NCBI RefSeq assembly: GCF_003011885.1
Contig: NZ_PXXO01000007.1
Coordinates: 100,094 to 164,093, forward strand
Direction: 5' to 3'
Length of the DNA stretch: 64,000 nt
DNA from: Cyanobium usitatum str. Tous
GTDB lineage: Bacteria > Cyanobacteriota > Cyanobacteriia > PCC-6307 > Cyanobiaceae
Both the position numbers and the translations under genes were made by a program. Under the pieces are notes generated by a model. That model did not search any database. It saw only the letters and a list, made by a program, of their open reading frames with translations, and was not told where the DNA came from. Positions 15,930 through 23,721 of this stretch are shown here, in pieces (the first letter of the stretch is position 1; every line of letters starts with the position of its first letter).

Positions 15930-16603
15930 GGTTCCAGGGGTCGCTTGGGCCGGGCAATCGGCGTGATTCGCTGCGCTACCACCACGCTGCGGCTCTGGCC
16001 GTTGCGTTCTTCAATAGCCATGGTGCCCTCCACCGCCAGCCATTGATCCGCCCGGGGCTGCCGGCCGGCCGGCCAGCGCACCGGCAGGCCCACCGGGGTG
16101 GCATCGGCGAGGCAACAGCGCACCAGCAGCCTGGCCAGCTGGGGGGGCTCACCTGGCTGGGGCAAGACAAAGCCGCTGATCCGCACGGGATCACCCGCGT
16201 AGAGGCTGGGGTCGGGTTGGCTGCGCAGCAAGCGCACCCAATCGGTGAGGCTGCGCTGGGCTGGCGGCAGCACGAAGCTCAGCTCAGTCTCATCGCCCAG
16301 CTCGGCGGGCCGGTTGGCGGCCAGGGTGCTGAAGGAGGGGTTGGGGGGAATCGCCAACACCAGCAAAGCCACTGCGGCGCTCAGCCACCAGGTTTTTGGG
16401 ATGGCTTGGCGTCGCGATGGGGCTGGACTTTCCCGGCCCCTTAGCGCCAGTTCAGCCAGCAGCAGGCCCGCCAGCAGCAGCAATGCCACACCGCTAAGCC
16501 CCACCAGTGGGTGGAAAACGCCGCTGAGCAAGAGATCCAGCCTGCCGCTGAGGCTGCTTTGCAGCAGCACGGCTCCCCAGAGCCCCAGAGCGAAGGCGCG
16601 CAT
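15926..16603 (-). CDS. DUF1980 / TIGR03943-type permease partner (YcgQ-like)
   Basis: The 225-residue protein has N-terminal membrane spans (through about 45 and 75-95) and a C-terminal extracytoplasmic OB-like domain. The order FVLPQ, LARLLVRCCLADATPVGLPV and WLAVEGTM is the typical DUF1980 block with paired Cys. The start at 16603 overlaps the upstream permease stop as TGATG, favouring it over Met eight codons earlier. DUF1980 proteins pair with COG0701 permeases and often occur near COG0523 chaperones. Here a CobW gene and zur lie in the same island, which supports a metal or thiol-related transport role. Confidence 0.82.
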   Translation of the reverse strand: MRAFALGLWGAVLLQSSLSGRLDLLLSGVFHPLVGLSGVALLLLAGLLLAELALRGRESPAPSRRQAIPKTWWLSAAVALLVLAIPPNPSFSTLAANRPAELGDETELSFVLPPAQRSLTDWVRLLRSQPDPSLYAGDPVRISGFVLPQPGEPPQLARLLVRCCLADATPVGLPVRWPAGRQPRADQWLAVEGTMAIEERNGQSRSVVVAQRITPIARPKRPLEP

Positions 16604-17565
16604 CACAGCAGCAGCAAATTGACCCATTGCCCCAGCACCAGCACGACCACCGCGGCGGCGGCACTGGTGAGGGCGATGGCCTTGGGCTTAAACAGCACCC
16701 GGAACAGTCCCAGCAGCTTCAGGTCGACCACCGGGCCCAGCACCAGAAAGGCCAGCAGCGCTCCCGGGGTGACCTGGGCAGCGAAGCCCAGGGCGAGGAA
16801 GGCATCAACGCTGGAGCAAACCGAAACCACCACCGCCAGCAGCATCAGGCTCAGCACAGAGATGGTTGGTGCTCCCCCCACCGCCAGCAGCCAGTTGCGC
16901 GGCAGCAAGGTTTGCACCGTGGCGGCGATGGCACAACCCAGCACCAGCAGGGCGGCCAGATCGAGAAATTCGCGGCTGCCGTGCTGGAGCAACTCCTGCA
17001 AGGGCGGCCGCGCCACCTGGACGGGCTGCACCTTGGCGCCGATGGCACCCACAAGCCCGCTGCGACGCTCCAGTAGCCCCACCTGGGCCAAGGGCTGGCT
17101 CAGCCGCCGTTCTTCGAGCAGCACTGGATCTAGTAATTCGGCCTCGGGCAGCAGGCGCAGCACCGTGGCCAGCAGCACCGCCAGCAGCAGGGCTGCTCCG
17201 GGGCGGGCCGCCAGCAGCCAGGGCTGGTTGGGAAAGGCGGCCCAGGTGCTGGCCAGCACGATTGGATTCAGCACCGGCGCGGCAAACAAAAAGCCCAGGG
17301 CCGTGCCAACCGGGGCACCACCGGCCAGCAGCCGCCGTGCCACCGGCACGTTGCCGCATTCACAAGCGGGTAGGGCAAAGCCAAGGGCGGCACCGGTGAG
17401 GGGCCCGAGCAGGGGGTGGGCGGGCAACTGCCGCAGCCAGGCACCTCCAGGGGCCAGCCAGCGGGCCAGGCTGGCGATACCGACGCCAATCAGCAGAAAC
17501 GGCAGGGCTTCGAGCAGCAGACCCTGAAAAATCGCCCAGGCAGTGGCCAGCTGTGCCAAGAGCAA
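16603..17565 (-). CDS. COG0701/ArsP-family permease (YcgR-like)
   Basis: The 320-residue polytopic protein is built from two inverted permease halves. The first carries the signature ALPACECGNVPVARRLL (Cys68, Cys70) and the second SVCSSVDAFLALGFA, both diagnostic of the DUF318/ArsP-like permeases. The conserved cysteines suggest soft-metal or thiol-complex transport. Translation is coupled to the downstream DUF1980 partner. Upstream in the same direction are two DUF3721-like genes. Substrate is unknown; zinc is inferred from the island only. Confidence 0.85.
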   Translation of the reverse strand: MLLAQLATAWAIFQGLLLEALPFLLIGVGIASLARWLAPGGAWLRQLPAHPLLGPLTGAALGFALPACECGNVPVARRLLAGGAPVGTALGFLFAAPVLNPIVLASTWAAFPNQPWLLAARPGAALLLAVLLATVLRLLPEAELLDPVLLEERRLSQPLAQVGLLERRSGLVGAIGAKVQPVQVARPPLQELLQHGSREFLDLAALLVLGCAIAATVQTLLPRNWLLAVGGAPTISVLSLMLLAVVVSVCSSVDAFLALGFAAQVTPGALLAFLVLGPVVDLKLLGLFRVLFKPKAIALTSAAAAVVVLVLGQWVNLLLL

Positions 17566-17595
17566 CCCGCAGGGATGGACATCATGGACGCTGAT

Positions 17596-18021
17596 TCAGG
17601 GTCTTCGGCTTTGCGCAGCTGGGGGTGGCTCGAGCTCGGGATGGGTGGCACAGGGCATCCACAGCGAACCCATCGCATGGACACCGTTGCAGCCCAGCTG
17701 TTTGGCTTTGATCAGGGCTTCCTGCTTGCTTGGGTAGGCGTAGAGGTTTGGGGGATGGGTCCCGGTGGCCGCTTGGTGGTGCTGGTGGGGGGAGCTAGCT
17801 CCGGCGTTCCAGACGCCCATCACGTTGACGCCAGCCACAACGATGCCCATGCCCACCACGCAGATATTGATTACCCCCATGCCCACCGCACCGAGGCTCA
17901 GCACGCCCATCGGCACCACCCCAATGCTCACGACCCCCATTGGCACGATGCCGATCGAGATGATGCCCTGGGGGGCGATGCCGATGGCCAGCAGTTTGGG
18001 TTTGTCGCCGCACTTGGCCAT
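17596..18021 (-). CDS. Decapeptide-repeat protein with C-terminal DUF3721-like motif
   Basis: The 141-residue protein is in two parts. Residues about 12-72 are six imperfect ten-residue units of the type IGIVPMGVVS, wholly hydrophobic, which could form a beta-solenoid or membrane-inserted sheet. A His-rich linker (SSPHQHHQ) leads to the C-terminal motif LGCNGVHAMGSLWMPCATH. The same C-x-G-x-H-x-M-G-x-x-WMPC-x-x-H pattern occurs in the preceding gene, to which this one is joined by TGATG. I recall the motif as DUF3721. The Cys, His and Met spacing suggests metal binding. The function is unknown. Confidence 0.72.
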   Translation of the reverse strand: MAKCGDKPKLLAIGIAPQGIISIGIVPMGVVSIGVVPMGVLSLGAVGMGVINICVVGMGIVVAGVNVMGVWNAGASSPHQHHQAATGTHPPNLYAYPSKQEALIKAKQLGCNGVHAMGSLWMPCATHPELEPPPAAQSRRP

Positions 18022-18248
18022 CAGTGGGCCGGCGTATGGCTGCCAGAGCCATCGGCGTGTTTGGTGCAGGGCATCCATTGATCGCCCATCTGGTGCGCTC
18101 CGGTGCAGTGGAAATGCTTGGCTGCTTTTTCGGCCGCGGCTTTAGTGGGGTACAGCGCCTGAACTCCACCACTACTCCCTGTGGGCTCAGCCAGGGCAGT
18201 AGGGGGCAGCAACAGGGCAGCGGTTAGTAGGAGGAGGGATCGGTCCAT
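18021..18248 (-). CDS. Small secreted DUF3721-like protein
   Basis: The 75-residue precursor has a signal peptide (hydrophobic core LLLLTAALLLPP, cleavage near ALAEP). The mature part of about 55 residues begins with YPTKAAAEKAAKHFHC, followed by TGAHQMGDQWMPCTKH and a His-containing tail. The motif carries two Cys, three His and two Met, compatible with a soft-metal site in the periplasm. It is first in the leftward operon with the repeat-DUF3721 protein, the ArsP-like permease, the DUF1980 partner and an exported protein. The 72-nt upstream gap shows no Zur box by eye. Confidence 0.78.
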   Translation of the reverse strand: MDRSLLLLTAALLLPPTALAEPTGSSGGVQALYPTKAAAEKAAKHFHCTGAHQMGDQWMPCTKHADGSGSHTPAH

Positions 18249-18320
18249 CGGGCGGTACTAGTGCATAGAGGGCCAATTTTGAAGCCTCACGCCCCTGGCC
18301 CACTCATTACTTGTCAGATA

Positions 18321-18785
18321 TCAGGTTTTGAACCACCCCGGCAGGGCTTCAAAACAAGCGGCATTCTTCTCGTTTTCCCTCGCCTCCACCTTCCAGCAGC
18401 AGCTGCGGCCGCTGTCGCGGCCGTGCAGCAGTTCGTTGGCCCAGCCCCACACCAGCTCGGCGCTGGCCTCCATGCCCACATTGGTCATCACCCTCAGGTC
18501 GAGGGCGCCCTGGTCGTGCAGCTGGCGCCAGGTGGAGAGGAGGGGGTCATCGGCATTGGCCAGAAAGGTGTGGTCGAATTGATCTGCCAGCCGGGCTTCG
18601 AGCTGTTTCAGGCTGGAGAAATCCACCACAAAGCCACAGTCGTCGAGTTCAGTGGCCCGAAACCAGAAGCTAAAACTGCGGCTGTAGCCATGCACGAAGC
18701 GGCAGTGGCCCTGGTGGCGCCATTGGCGATGGCAACAGGGATAACCGCTGAAAGTTTTACTGCAGCTGTAGGCCGGAGTGGGCAT
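18321..18785 (-). CDS. 6-pyruvoyl-tetrahydropterin synthase / QueD-family protein
   Basis: The 154-residue protein shows the family pattern of zinc-ligand histidines in [18 protein letters not shown], then FVVDFSSLK and FDHTFLAN, with [12 protein letters not shown] near the C-terminus. Family members make tetrahydropterin or 6-carboxytetrahydropterin (queuosine pathway). The catalytic Cys is uncertain because this N-terminus has three nearby Cys, so QueD versus PTPS cannot be decided. Its ATG overlaps the divergent hisIE ATG at a CATG. Confidence 0.8.
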   Translation of the reverse strand: MPTPAYSCSKTFSGYPCCHRQWRHQGHCRFVHGYSRSFSFWFRATELDDCGFVVDFSSLKQLEARLADQFDHTFLANADDPLLSTWRQLHDQGALDLRVMTNVGMEASAELVWGWANELLHGRDSGRSCCWKVEARENEKNAACFEALPGWFKT

Positions 18786-19500
18786 GGGTGAGGATCGGGA
18801 CAGCAGCAGCGCAAGGGCCTTGTCAGCAGTATTTCAGCCCCCAGACCCTCAATTCATTGGGGCCTTGCGCTTCAACGAAGCTGGTTTGATCCCCGCTGTC
18901 GCCCAGGACTGGCTCGATGGCGCCGTTTTGATGGTGGCCTGGATGAACCAGCAGGCGATCGAGCGCACCCTCGCCAGCGGCGAGGTGCACTACTGGAGCC
19001 GCTCGCGCCAGGAGCTATGGCACAAGGGGGCCACCAGCGGCCACATCCAGCAGCTCAAGGGCCTGCGCTACGACTGTGACGCCGACGTGCTGCTGCTCAG
19101 CATTGAGCAGAGCGGCGATGTGGCTTGCCACACCGGTGCCCGCAGCTGCTTCTACGACAACGGTCCCGAGCCCACGGCCGGGGGGCCATTGGCCGCTCAG
19201 CCGCCGGCAGATGTCTGCACCGAACTGATGCGGGTGATAGAAGGGCGCCGCGACCTTCCCGAGCCCGGCAGCTACACCAACAAATTGTTGGAGGGGGGCG
19301 ACAACCGGATCCTCAAGAAGATCGGGGAGGAGAGCGCCGAATTCGTGATGGCCTGCAAGGACGACAACGCCGACGAGATCGCCGCTGAAGCGGCCGATAT
19401 CGTCTTCCACCTGCAGGTAGCCCTTGCCCACCACGGAGTCAGCTGGCGGCAGGTGCAGCAGGTACTGGCCGCCCGCCGCGGCGCGCCCCGGCGGGACTGA
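18784..19500 (+). CDS. hisIE: Bifunctional phosphoribosyl-AMP cyclohydrolase / phosphoribosyl-ATP pyrophosphatase
   Basis: The 238-residue fusion catalyses steps two and three of histidine biosynthesis. The HisI half (about 25-125) shows [38 protein letters not shown] and CHTGARSC, including zinc-binding Cys. The HisE half (about 135-235) shows the MazG-like helices [16 protein letters not shown] and [14 protein letters not shown] at 18784 is chosen over a GTG two codons upstream. The start shares its CATG with the divergent queD-like gene, so its promoter must lie within that gene. Confidence 0.93.
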   Translation: MGEDRDSSSARALSAVFQPPDPQFIGALRFNEAGLIPAVAQDWLDGAVLMVAWMNQQAIERTLASGEVHYWSRSRQELWHKGATSGHIQQLKGLRYDCDADVLLLSIEQSGDVACHTGARSCFYDNGPEPTAGGPLAAQPPADVCTELMRVIEGRRDLPEPGSYTNKLLEGGDNRILKKIGEESAEFVMACKDDNADEIAAEAADIVFHLQVALAHHGVSWRQVQQVLAARRGAPRRD

Positions 19501-19508
19501 GGGCCGCC

Positions 19509-20267
19509 TCAGCCCGTGCTGAGCATGGCCGCAGCAATCCAGATCACCAGGCCGGTGAGCACAAAGCCACCAGTTGCCACGGTGTATTGCCAGATAGCTT
19601 GGACCCTTGGTGTGGGCTGGCCTTCCAGCCAGGCTGGGCGCGCCCAGCCGCCGCCGTCGGTCCAGGGGTTTAATCCTCCAGCGGGTGCGCGCCTGGCCAT
19701 CGCTTCTCGCCAGTAGGAGTCGTAGCGGGGGGCTTGCTGGTTGAAGGGCATGGTGCCTACGGCCTGGCCGGGAAGTACCCGCGAGCGCTGAAAAGGCACC
19801 AGGTTGTCGCCGAAGTTGTCGCGGTATTCGTCGGAATTCAGTAGCGCGTCAACAAACTTGGGCAGCCCCTGCTCGGCGATCACGATCGACCAGGCGATCT
19901 GTTCAGCTTGGCCATGCACCGGTCGGCCAAATACCCGACCCACCACCTGTTCCACCACCCTGTAATTGCTATTGCAGCGATAAAAATCCCTCTGAAACTT
20001 CTCAGAGAGCAGGAGTTGGCGGATGAAGTCGCGGGTGCTGATCTGACCGGAGCGCAGCTGGGATTCCAGCACCGCATCACGATCTACTTTAAAGGCGTGA
20101 AAGTAGATCTGACGGTAGGCCTGCTCAATCACAGCATCGGTGGCTGCCGGATCCCGCACCAGGCAAGCGGTGTCGATCTGGCGGGGGCTTTCCTCACCGG
20201 CGGCCAGAAAGCTGCTGACACGAGCGCTGTTGGTGAGTGGCTTGGTGGCCAGAACGGGCAAGGGCAC
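19509..20267 (-). CDS. cpcL: CpcL-type (CpcG2) phycobilisome rod linker with C-terminal membrane anchor
   Basis: The 252-residue protein has a Pbs-linker domain (about 15-185), including RQIYFHAFKVDRDAVLESQL, FIRQLLLSEKF, FYRCNSNYR and FVDALLNSDEY. A variable Pro/Arg-rich stretch follows, then a C-terminal hydrophobic segment (GFVLTGLVIWIAAAML, about 231-247). The transmembrane tail distinguishes CpcL from CpcG1: CpcL anchors rod-only phycobilisomes to the thylakoid and channels energy to photosystem I. The GTG start gives the usual family N-terminus MPLPVLATKPLT. A possible minus-strand -10 TTATAC lies about 45 nt upstream. Confidence 0.88.
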   Translation of the reverse strand: MPLPVLATKPLTNSARVSSFLAAGEESPRQIDTACLVRDPAATDAVIEQAYRQIYFHAFKVDRDAVLESQLRSGQISTRDFIRQLLLSEKFQRDFYRCNSNYRVVEQVVGRVFGRPVHGQAEQIAWSIVIAEQGLPKFVDALLNSDEYRDNFGDNLVPFQRSRVLPGQAVGTMPFNQQAPRYDSYWREAMARRAPAGGLNPWTDGGGWARPAWLEGQPTPRVQAIWQYTVATGGFVLTGLVIWIAAAMLSTG

Positions 20268-20372
20268 AGGGGTGAAAAATCCTCAAGGCGAGCAACGTAT
20301 AAGTTTTTTCAAGCGCTCTTTAAAAGATTCGTTGGATCATCAGACAACTTGACAATGCGCAACATTGCGCAA

Positions 20373-21050
20373 TTAATGGCAGCCGACCTGGTCCCCGGCT
20401 GCAGTTGCGTCACTGCCTGGAAGACCGGGCTGCTGTTGCAGCCATATAAAAGTGGCCCGATCCCGGGCCGTGAGTTGCAGCACGGGGGTTGGCCCGGGCA
20501 CGCCCGCCATGGCGTCTTGGGGCTGATCACTGTGTCCCCACATCCCGAAGGCGTGGCCAAGTTCGTGCAGGGCCGTGGCCTGGATGGCGTCAGGTCGCTG
20601 CCCAGGGCTGATGCTCACCAGTACCCGCGGCTCGATTTTGGGGGGGGCGCCTGGCTTGTTCGTCGCCAGAGCTAGCTCGGCTCGGCCATGGCTGGCCCGG
20701 CCCCGCTGCAGAGGTGGCCGGCGCCTCAATATCTGTACTTGGGCCGATTCCCTGCTTTCGCTGCGGTGAATCGTGACCAATTCAGCCCAGCTTGCCAGCG
20801 CCGCTTCCACGGCTTGCAGCCAAAGCTGATCCCAACGGGCGGCAGGCCCGGTCGCTGCGGCGGGCTCGATCCACACGCACCAGCTTTGGCGCTTGGGCCA
20901 GCCGTGGGATGTGGGAACCAGCCGCTGGCGGTAATCACCTGCAGCTGCTTCGGCTGTCAATGCCCTGACTGGAAAAAGGGCCAGAGCAAGCACCAGGCCG
21001 CAAGCCGGCAAACTCGCTCGATTTAATCGCCGGCTTAATCGCCGCAGCAT
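20373..21050 (-). CDS. Secreted matrixin-like zinc metalloprotease
   Basis: The 225-residue precursor starts at MLRRLSRRL, whose signal-peptide core is GLVLALALFP. An upstream extension is rejected because it runs antisense-like into the coupled gene. The catalytic signature HELGHAFGMWGHS fits HExxHxxGxxH of metzincins, and the following DAMAGVP could supply the Met-turn. It should act in the periplasm or outside. The start overlaps the stop of the DUF2214 gene as TGATG. Only the active-site region supports the assignment; the prodomain and calcium sites are not clear. Confidence 0.75.
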   Translation of the reverse strand: MLRRLSRRLNRASLPACGLVLALALFPVRALTAEAAAGDYRQRLVPTSHGWPKRQSWCVWIEPAAATGPAARWDQLWLQAVEAALASWAELVTIHRSESRESAQVQILRRRPPLQRGRASHGRAELALATNKPGAPPKIEPRVLVSISPGQRPDAIQATALHELGHAFGMWGHSDQPQDAMAGVPGPTPVLQLTARDRATFIWLQQQPGLPGSDATAAGDQVGCH

Positions 21051-21538
21051 CAGGCAGGCAGGCCGACGCCGCGGGCCATCAAGGTGGCTAGTAGGGGCAC
21101 AAGGGCAAAGCCCACCAACTCGATATTGAGAATCCAGCCCAGACGGGTGGCGAGAGCTTCGCTTACTTGGGGCAGCTCGCCCTTGCGCAGCGGGATAGCC
21201 CAGAGGATGTAGGTGATGGTGGGGTAAAGCGACAGCCCTCCCACCCCTAGATAGAGCCCAACCTTCCACCAGAACAGGGGGTTCTCCGTATAAAACTCGC
21301 TTCCCTGGCCGAAGTACAGAACCCGCAGAATCCCGCTCACCAGCAGGGCAAGGGCTGCCAGGCCATACACCACATCGGTGATCACCATCAAGGTGGCATC
21401 GGCCTTGTTTGGATTTGGCTTGATCAAGCGCCGCTCCAGCACCAAGGCGCCAAAACAGAGCATGAAGCTCACGTAGTGCACGTAGGCCACCCCAGCGCGG
21501 GAGAGCACTTCAGGGGGGATGGCAGCCAAGCCAGGCAT
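21050..21538 (-). CDS. DUF2214-family membrane protein
   Basis: The 162-residue protein has four membrane spans. Conserved features are AYVHYVSFMLCFGALVLERR near the N-terminus and FYTENPLFWWKVGLYLGVGGLSLYPT in the middle, which I recall as the DUF2214 pattern. The His in the first helix and Lys/Trp in the third are typical. The function is unknown. It is upstream of, and translationally coupled to, the matrixin-like gene. Confidence 0.75.
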   Translation of the reverse strand: MPGLAAIPPEVLSRAGVAYVHYVSFMLCFGALVLERRLIKPNPNKADATLMVITDVVYGLAALALLVSGILRVLYFGQGSEFYTENPLFWWKVGLYLGVGGLSLYPTITYILWAIPLRKGELPQVSEALATRLGWILNIELVGFALVPLLATLMARGVGLPA

Positions 21539-21741
21539 ATGTAGTAGGCAAATCTTGCCAACCGTAACCGGCCAGTCATCTTGCCTGCTGCCCTGCCCAA
21601 CAGGGAGCTGAAATCAGCAGCCATTGTGAAAGTTGAACAAGCACGGGGATTGCGATGGAATTTTGAAAGTCGGAAGCTTTTCTGTTAGTCCGTTTGTGCT
21701 TGCTGATTGCCCTTAGGTTCAATTCATTGCTTAGGTGATCC
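21539..21741. other. Divergent intergenic region, sigma factor promoter side
   Basis: This 203-bp gap lies between the leftward DUF2214 gene and the rightward sigma-factor gene. No ORF, tRNA or strong hairpin is seen. Two CTTAGGT copies (about 21711 and 21731) lie just before the sigma start, which may be leader or promoter elements. Confidence 0.4.
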
Positions 21742-22665
21742 ATGGCGAGCTCCTTGAGCGTCTTTTTAGGTGAAATTGGCCGTCATCAGTTGTTGACACC
21801 CGAGCAGGAGCTCACCTTGGGTCGCAAGGTGCAGGCCATGGCCCTTTTGCAGGAGCGCTGCCGTGATGCCGGTGGCTCGGGACCTGCTTGCGACTTCAAT
21901 GATCTGGAGCGCTGCACCCTCAAAGCCGGTGAGCTGGCCAAAAACCAAATGATCACGGCCAACCTGCGGCTGGTGGTCAACCTGGCCAAGCGCTACCAGA
22001 ACAAGGGCCTAGAGCTGCTGGACCTAATCCAGGAGGGCACCCTTGGGCTCACTCGCGCCGTGGAGAAATACGATCCCAGCCGCGGTCATCGCTTTAGTAC
22101 TTACGCCTATTGGTGGATTCGACAGGGTCTAACCCGCGCCCTATCCACCCAGAGCCGCACCATTCGCATTCCCGTCAATGTGAATGAAAAACTCACAAAA
22201 TTGCGGGCTGCCAAAGCTCGCTATCTCCAGGCCAACGGAGTTGCACCTAGGCCAGCCCAGTTGGCCCAGATGATGCATCTGCCCCAGGCGGCAGTGGATG
22301 ATTTGCTGGGCTGCGAACTACGCAGCATCACCGTGAGCCTGCAGGGGGTGGTGAAATCGAAGTCTGATCCCTTTGAGCTGGTTGATGTGTTGCCCAGCCC
22401 GGAGCTGCCGCCGATGGAGCGCGTTGAGCTTGCCGAGCGCACGGCCGCGGTGTGGACACTGCTCGAACGCGCCAACCTCACCCCTAAGGAGCTCACGGTG
22501 GTGATGCAGCGCTTCGGTCTCGATAGCAGCCATGAATGGCGGACCCTGGCTGAAGTGGCCCGCCAGCTCGATTGCAGCCGGGAGTATTGCCGCCAGGTGC
22601 TGCAGCGGGCCCTGCGCAAATTGCGGAAAACCGGCATCGATAGCGGTTTGGTGGAAGCCGAGTAG
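21742..22665 (+). CDS. Group-2 sigma-70 family RNA polymerase sigma factor
   Basis: The 307-residue protein has region 1.2 (LTPEQELTLGRKVQAM) and regions 2.1-2.4 (LRLVVNLAKRY, LLDLIQEGTLGL, YDPSRGHRFSTYAYWWIRQG). Region 3 follows, then region 4 (LTPKELTVVMQRFGL, LAEVARQLDCSREYCRQVL). The lack of a long region 1.1 and the strong region-2 conservation fit a non-essential cyanobacterial group-2 factor. The helix-turn-helix has an unusual CSREYCRQVLQ where primary factors have TRERIRQIE, so -35 preference may differ. Which SigB-E homologue this is cannot be assigned. Confidence 0.88.
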   Translation: MASSLSVFLGEIGRHQLLTPEQELTLGRKVQAMALLQERCRDAGGSGPACDFNDLERCTLKAGELAKNQMITANLRLVVNLAKRYQNKGLELLDLIQEGTLGLTRAVEKYDPSRGHRFSTYAYWWIRQGLTRALSTQSRTIRIPVNVNEKLTKLRAAKARYLQANGVAPRPAQLAQMMHLPQAAVDDLLGCELRSITVSLQGVVKSKSDPFELVDVLPSPELPPMERVELAERTAAVWTLLERANLTPKELTVVMQRFGLDSSHEWRTLAEVARQLDCSREYCRQVLQRALRKLRKTGIDSGLVEAE

Positions 22666-22679
22666 CTGTCGTTTGCTCC

Positions 22680-23105
22680 TTGAATGAGCAGGTTGGCTGC
22701 AGTGCTGCCGTGACCGTGTTTGTAGATCCGACCTCAGGGGATGCTTCCGCAACGGATGCTCCCGTCGTTGATGCCCAGGTGCTGGAGAGCACCGAGGTGA
22801 ATGAGGTGGTGTTGCTCAAGTTGTTGCGCCGAGCTGGCCGCACCCTGGCCAGGCCGGCCCTGGAATGTCTGGAGCTGTTGCTTGACCCCCAGACCCCTGC
22901 ACCGGCCAAACTCACCGTGCTGGCCGCGCTCACCTACCTGCTGGTGCCCCTAGATCTGATTCCAGATTTCATTCCGGCGGCGGGCTTCAGCGACGATCTT
23001 GTGGCCGTTACGGCCTTGCTTGGTTTGTGCAGTCGCCATCGCACCCCGGCGGTGCAGTTGCGGGCCCAGCGCAGACTGGATCAATGGTTTCCCCTGAACC
23101 GCTGA
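22680..23105 (+). CDS. DUF1232 / YkvA-like protein
   Basis: This is a 141-residue protein if it starts at TTG 22680; a GTG ten codons downstream is possible. The C-terminal half contains the DUF1232 signature TYLLVPLDLIPDFIPAAGFSDD, a short membrane-associated helix pair. The N-terminal part is variable. The function of the family is not established. It follows the sigma factor by 14 nt, suggesting co-transcription. Confidence 0.75.
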   Translation: MNEQVGCSAAVTVFVDPTSGDASATDAPVVDAQVLESTEVNEVVLLKLLRRAGRTLARPALECLELLLDPQTPAPAKLTVLAALTYLLVPLDLIPDFIPAAGFSDDLVAVTALLGLCSRHRTPAVQLRAQRRLDQWFPLNR

Positions 23106-23110
23106 TAGCG

Positions 23111-23437
23111 ATGGCCAGCCTCACAGGTGCAGAGCTCGATGATCTGCAGAGCTTTCTCAAAGACTGGCTGCGCCACACCGGACGCACCCAGGCGGATCTC
23201 AGGCGCGCTCTGCAAGCTGCTTCGATTCGGATGCCCGTCCTGCTTGAGGTGCTGCAACGCACTCACAACCGCGACGGGTTGCCTGGCCTCGCCCAGCAGC
23301 TGTGTGGCGTTGAGGAGCTCTGGCAAAATGAAGATGGAGCGGGCCAGAGCGAGGGGGCGGGTCGGCTGGGGTTGGAGGCTTCGCTGGGGCAGCTAGATCT
23401 GCTGTTGCAGGAAATTCGCCAAGACCAGCAAACCTGA
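23111..23437 (+). CDS. Small helical protein, unknown function
   Basis: The 108-residue start at MASLTGAELDD leaves 5 nt after the previous stop; an earlier in-frame ATG would overlap the DUF1232 gene. The predicted content is mainly helical, with an acidic Gly-rich hinge (NEDGAGQSEGAG) before a C-terminal helix. No family is recognised. Tight packing with both neighbours suggests an operon. Confidence 0.65.
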   Translation: MASLTGAELDDLQSFLKDWLRHTGRTQADLRRALQAASIRMPVLLEVLQRTHNRDGLPGLAQQLCGVEELWQNEDGAGQSEGAGRLGLEASLGQLDLLLQEIRQDQQT

Positions 23438-23439
23438 GC

Positions 23440-23721
23440 ATGGCCGTTCAGAGTGGGCAAATAACAGCTATTGCTTCGATGCTGCTCCCAGGCGTTTCTT
23501 TGACAATCCTTGCCGCCAGCACCTTGCTCGCCGTGGCTCCGGTCTTTGCCCAGGCGGAAAGTTTTCTTTTGGGCCCGGGCAGTTCCGTGGGGCCATCCAC
23601 CAAGGTCAAGCCCAAAAATTGCGTCACAGCAGCGGATGGATCCATCACTTGTGACACCCAGCTGGAAAGCTCCCCCAGCGACACCCAAGCCCGACCTATC
23701 TATGAGCAGTTCAAGAATTAA
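23440..23721 (+). CDS. Small secreted protein with two cysteines
   Basis: The 93-residue precursor has a signal peptide (core LTILAASTLLAVAPVFA, cleavage near FAQA). The mature part of about 55 residues contains KNCVTAADGSITCDTQL, two Cys likely forming a disulfide hairpin. It starts 2 nt after the previous stop. The function is unknown. Confidence 0.65.
   Translation: MAVQSGQITAIASMLLPGVSLTILAASTLLAVAPVFAQAESFLLGPGSSVGPSTKVKPKNCVTAADGSITCDTQLESSPSDTQARPIYEQFKN

Noticed and set aside
17416..18081. Rightward His/Asp-rich ORF
   Set aside because: It is the mirror frame of the decapeptide-repeat gene, and its His/Asp richness is a codon effect.
20349..20375. Two TGCGCA palindromes near the end of the matrixin gene
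   Set aside because: TGCGCA is self-complementary and common in GC-rich DNA. The sites lie at a gene 3' end with no matching site elsewhere nearby.
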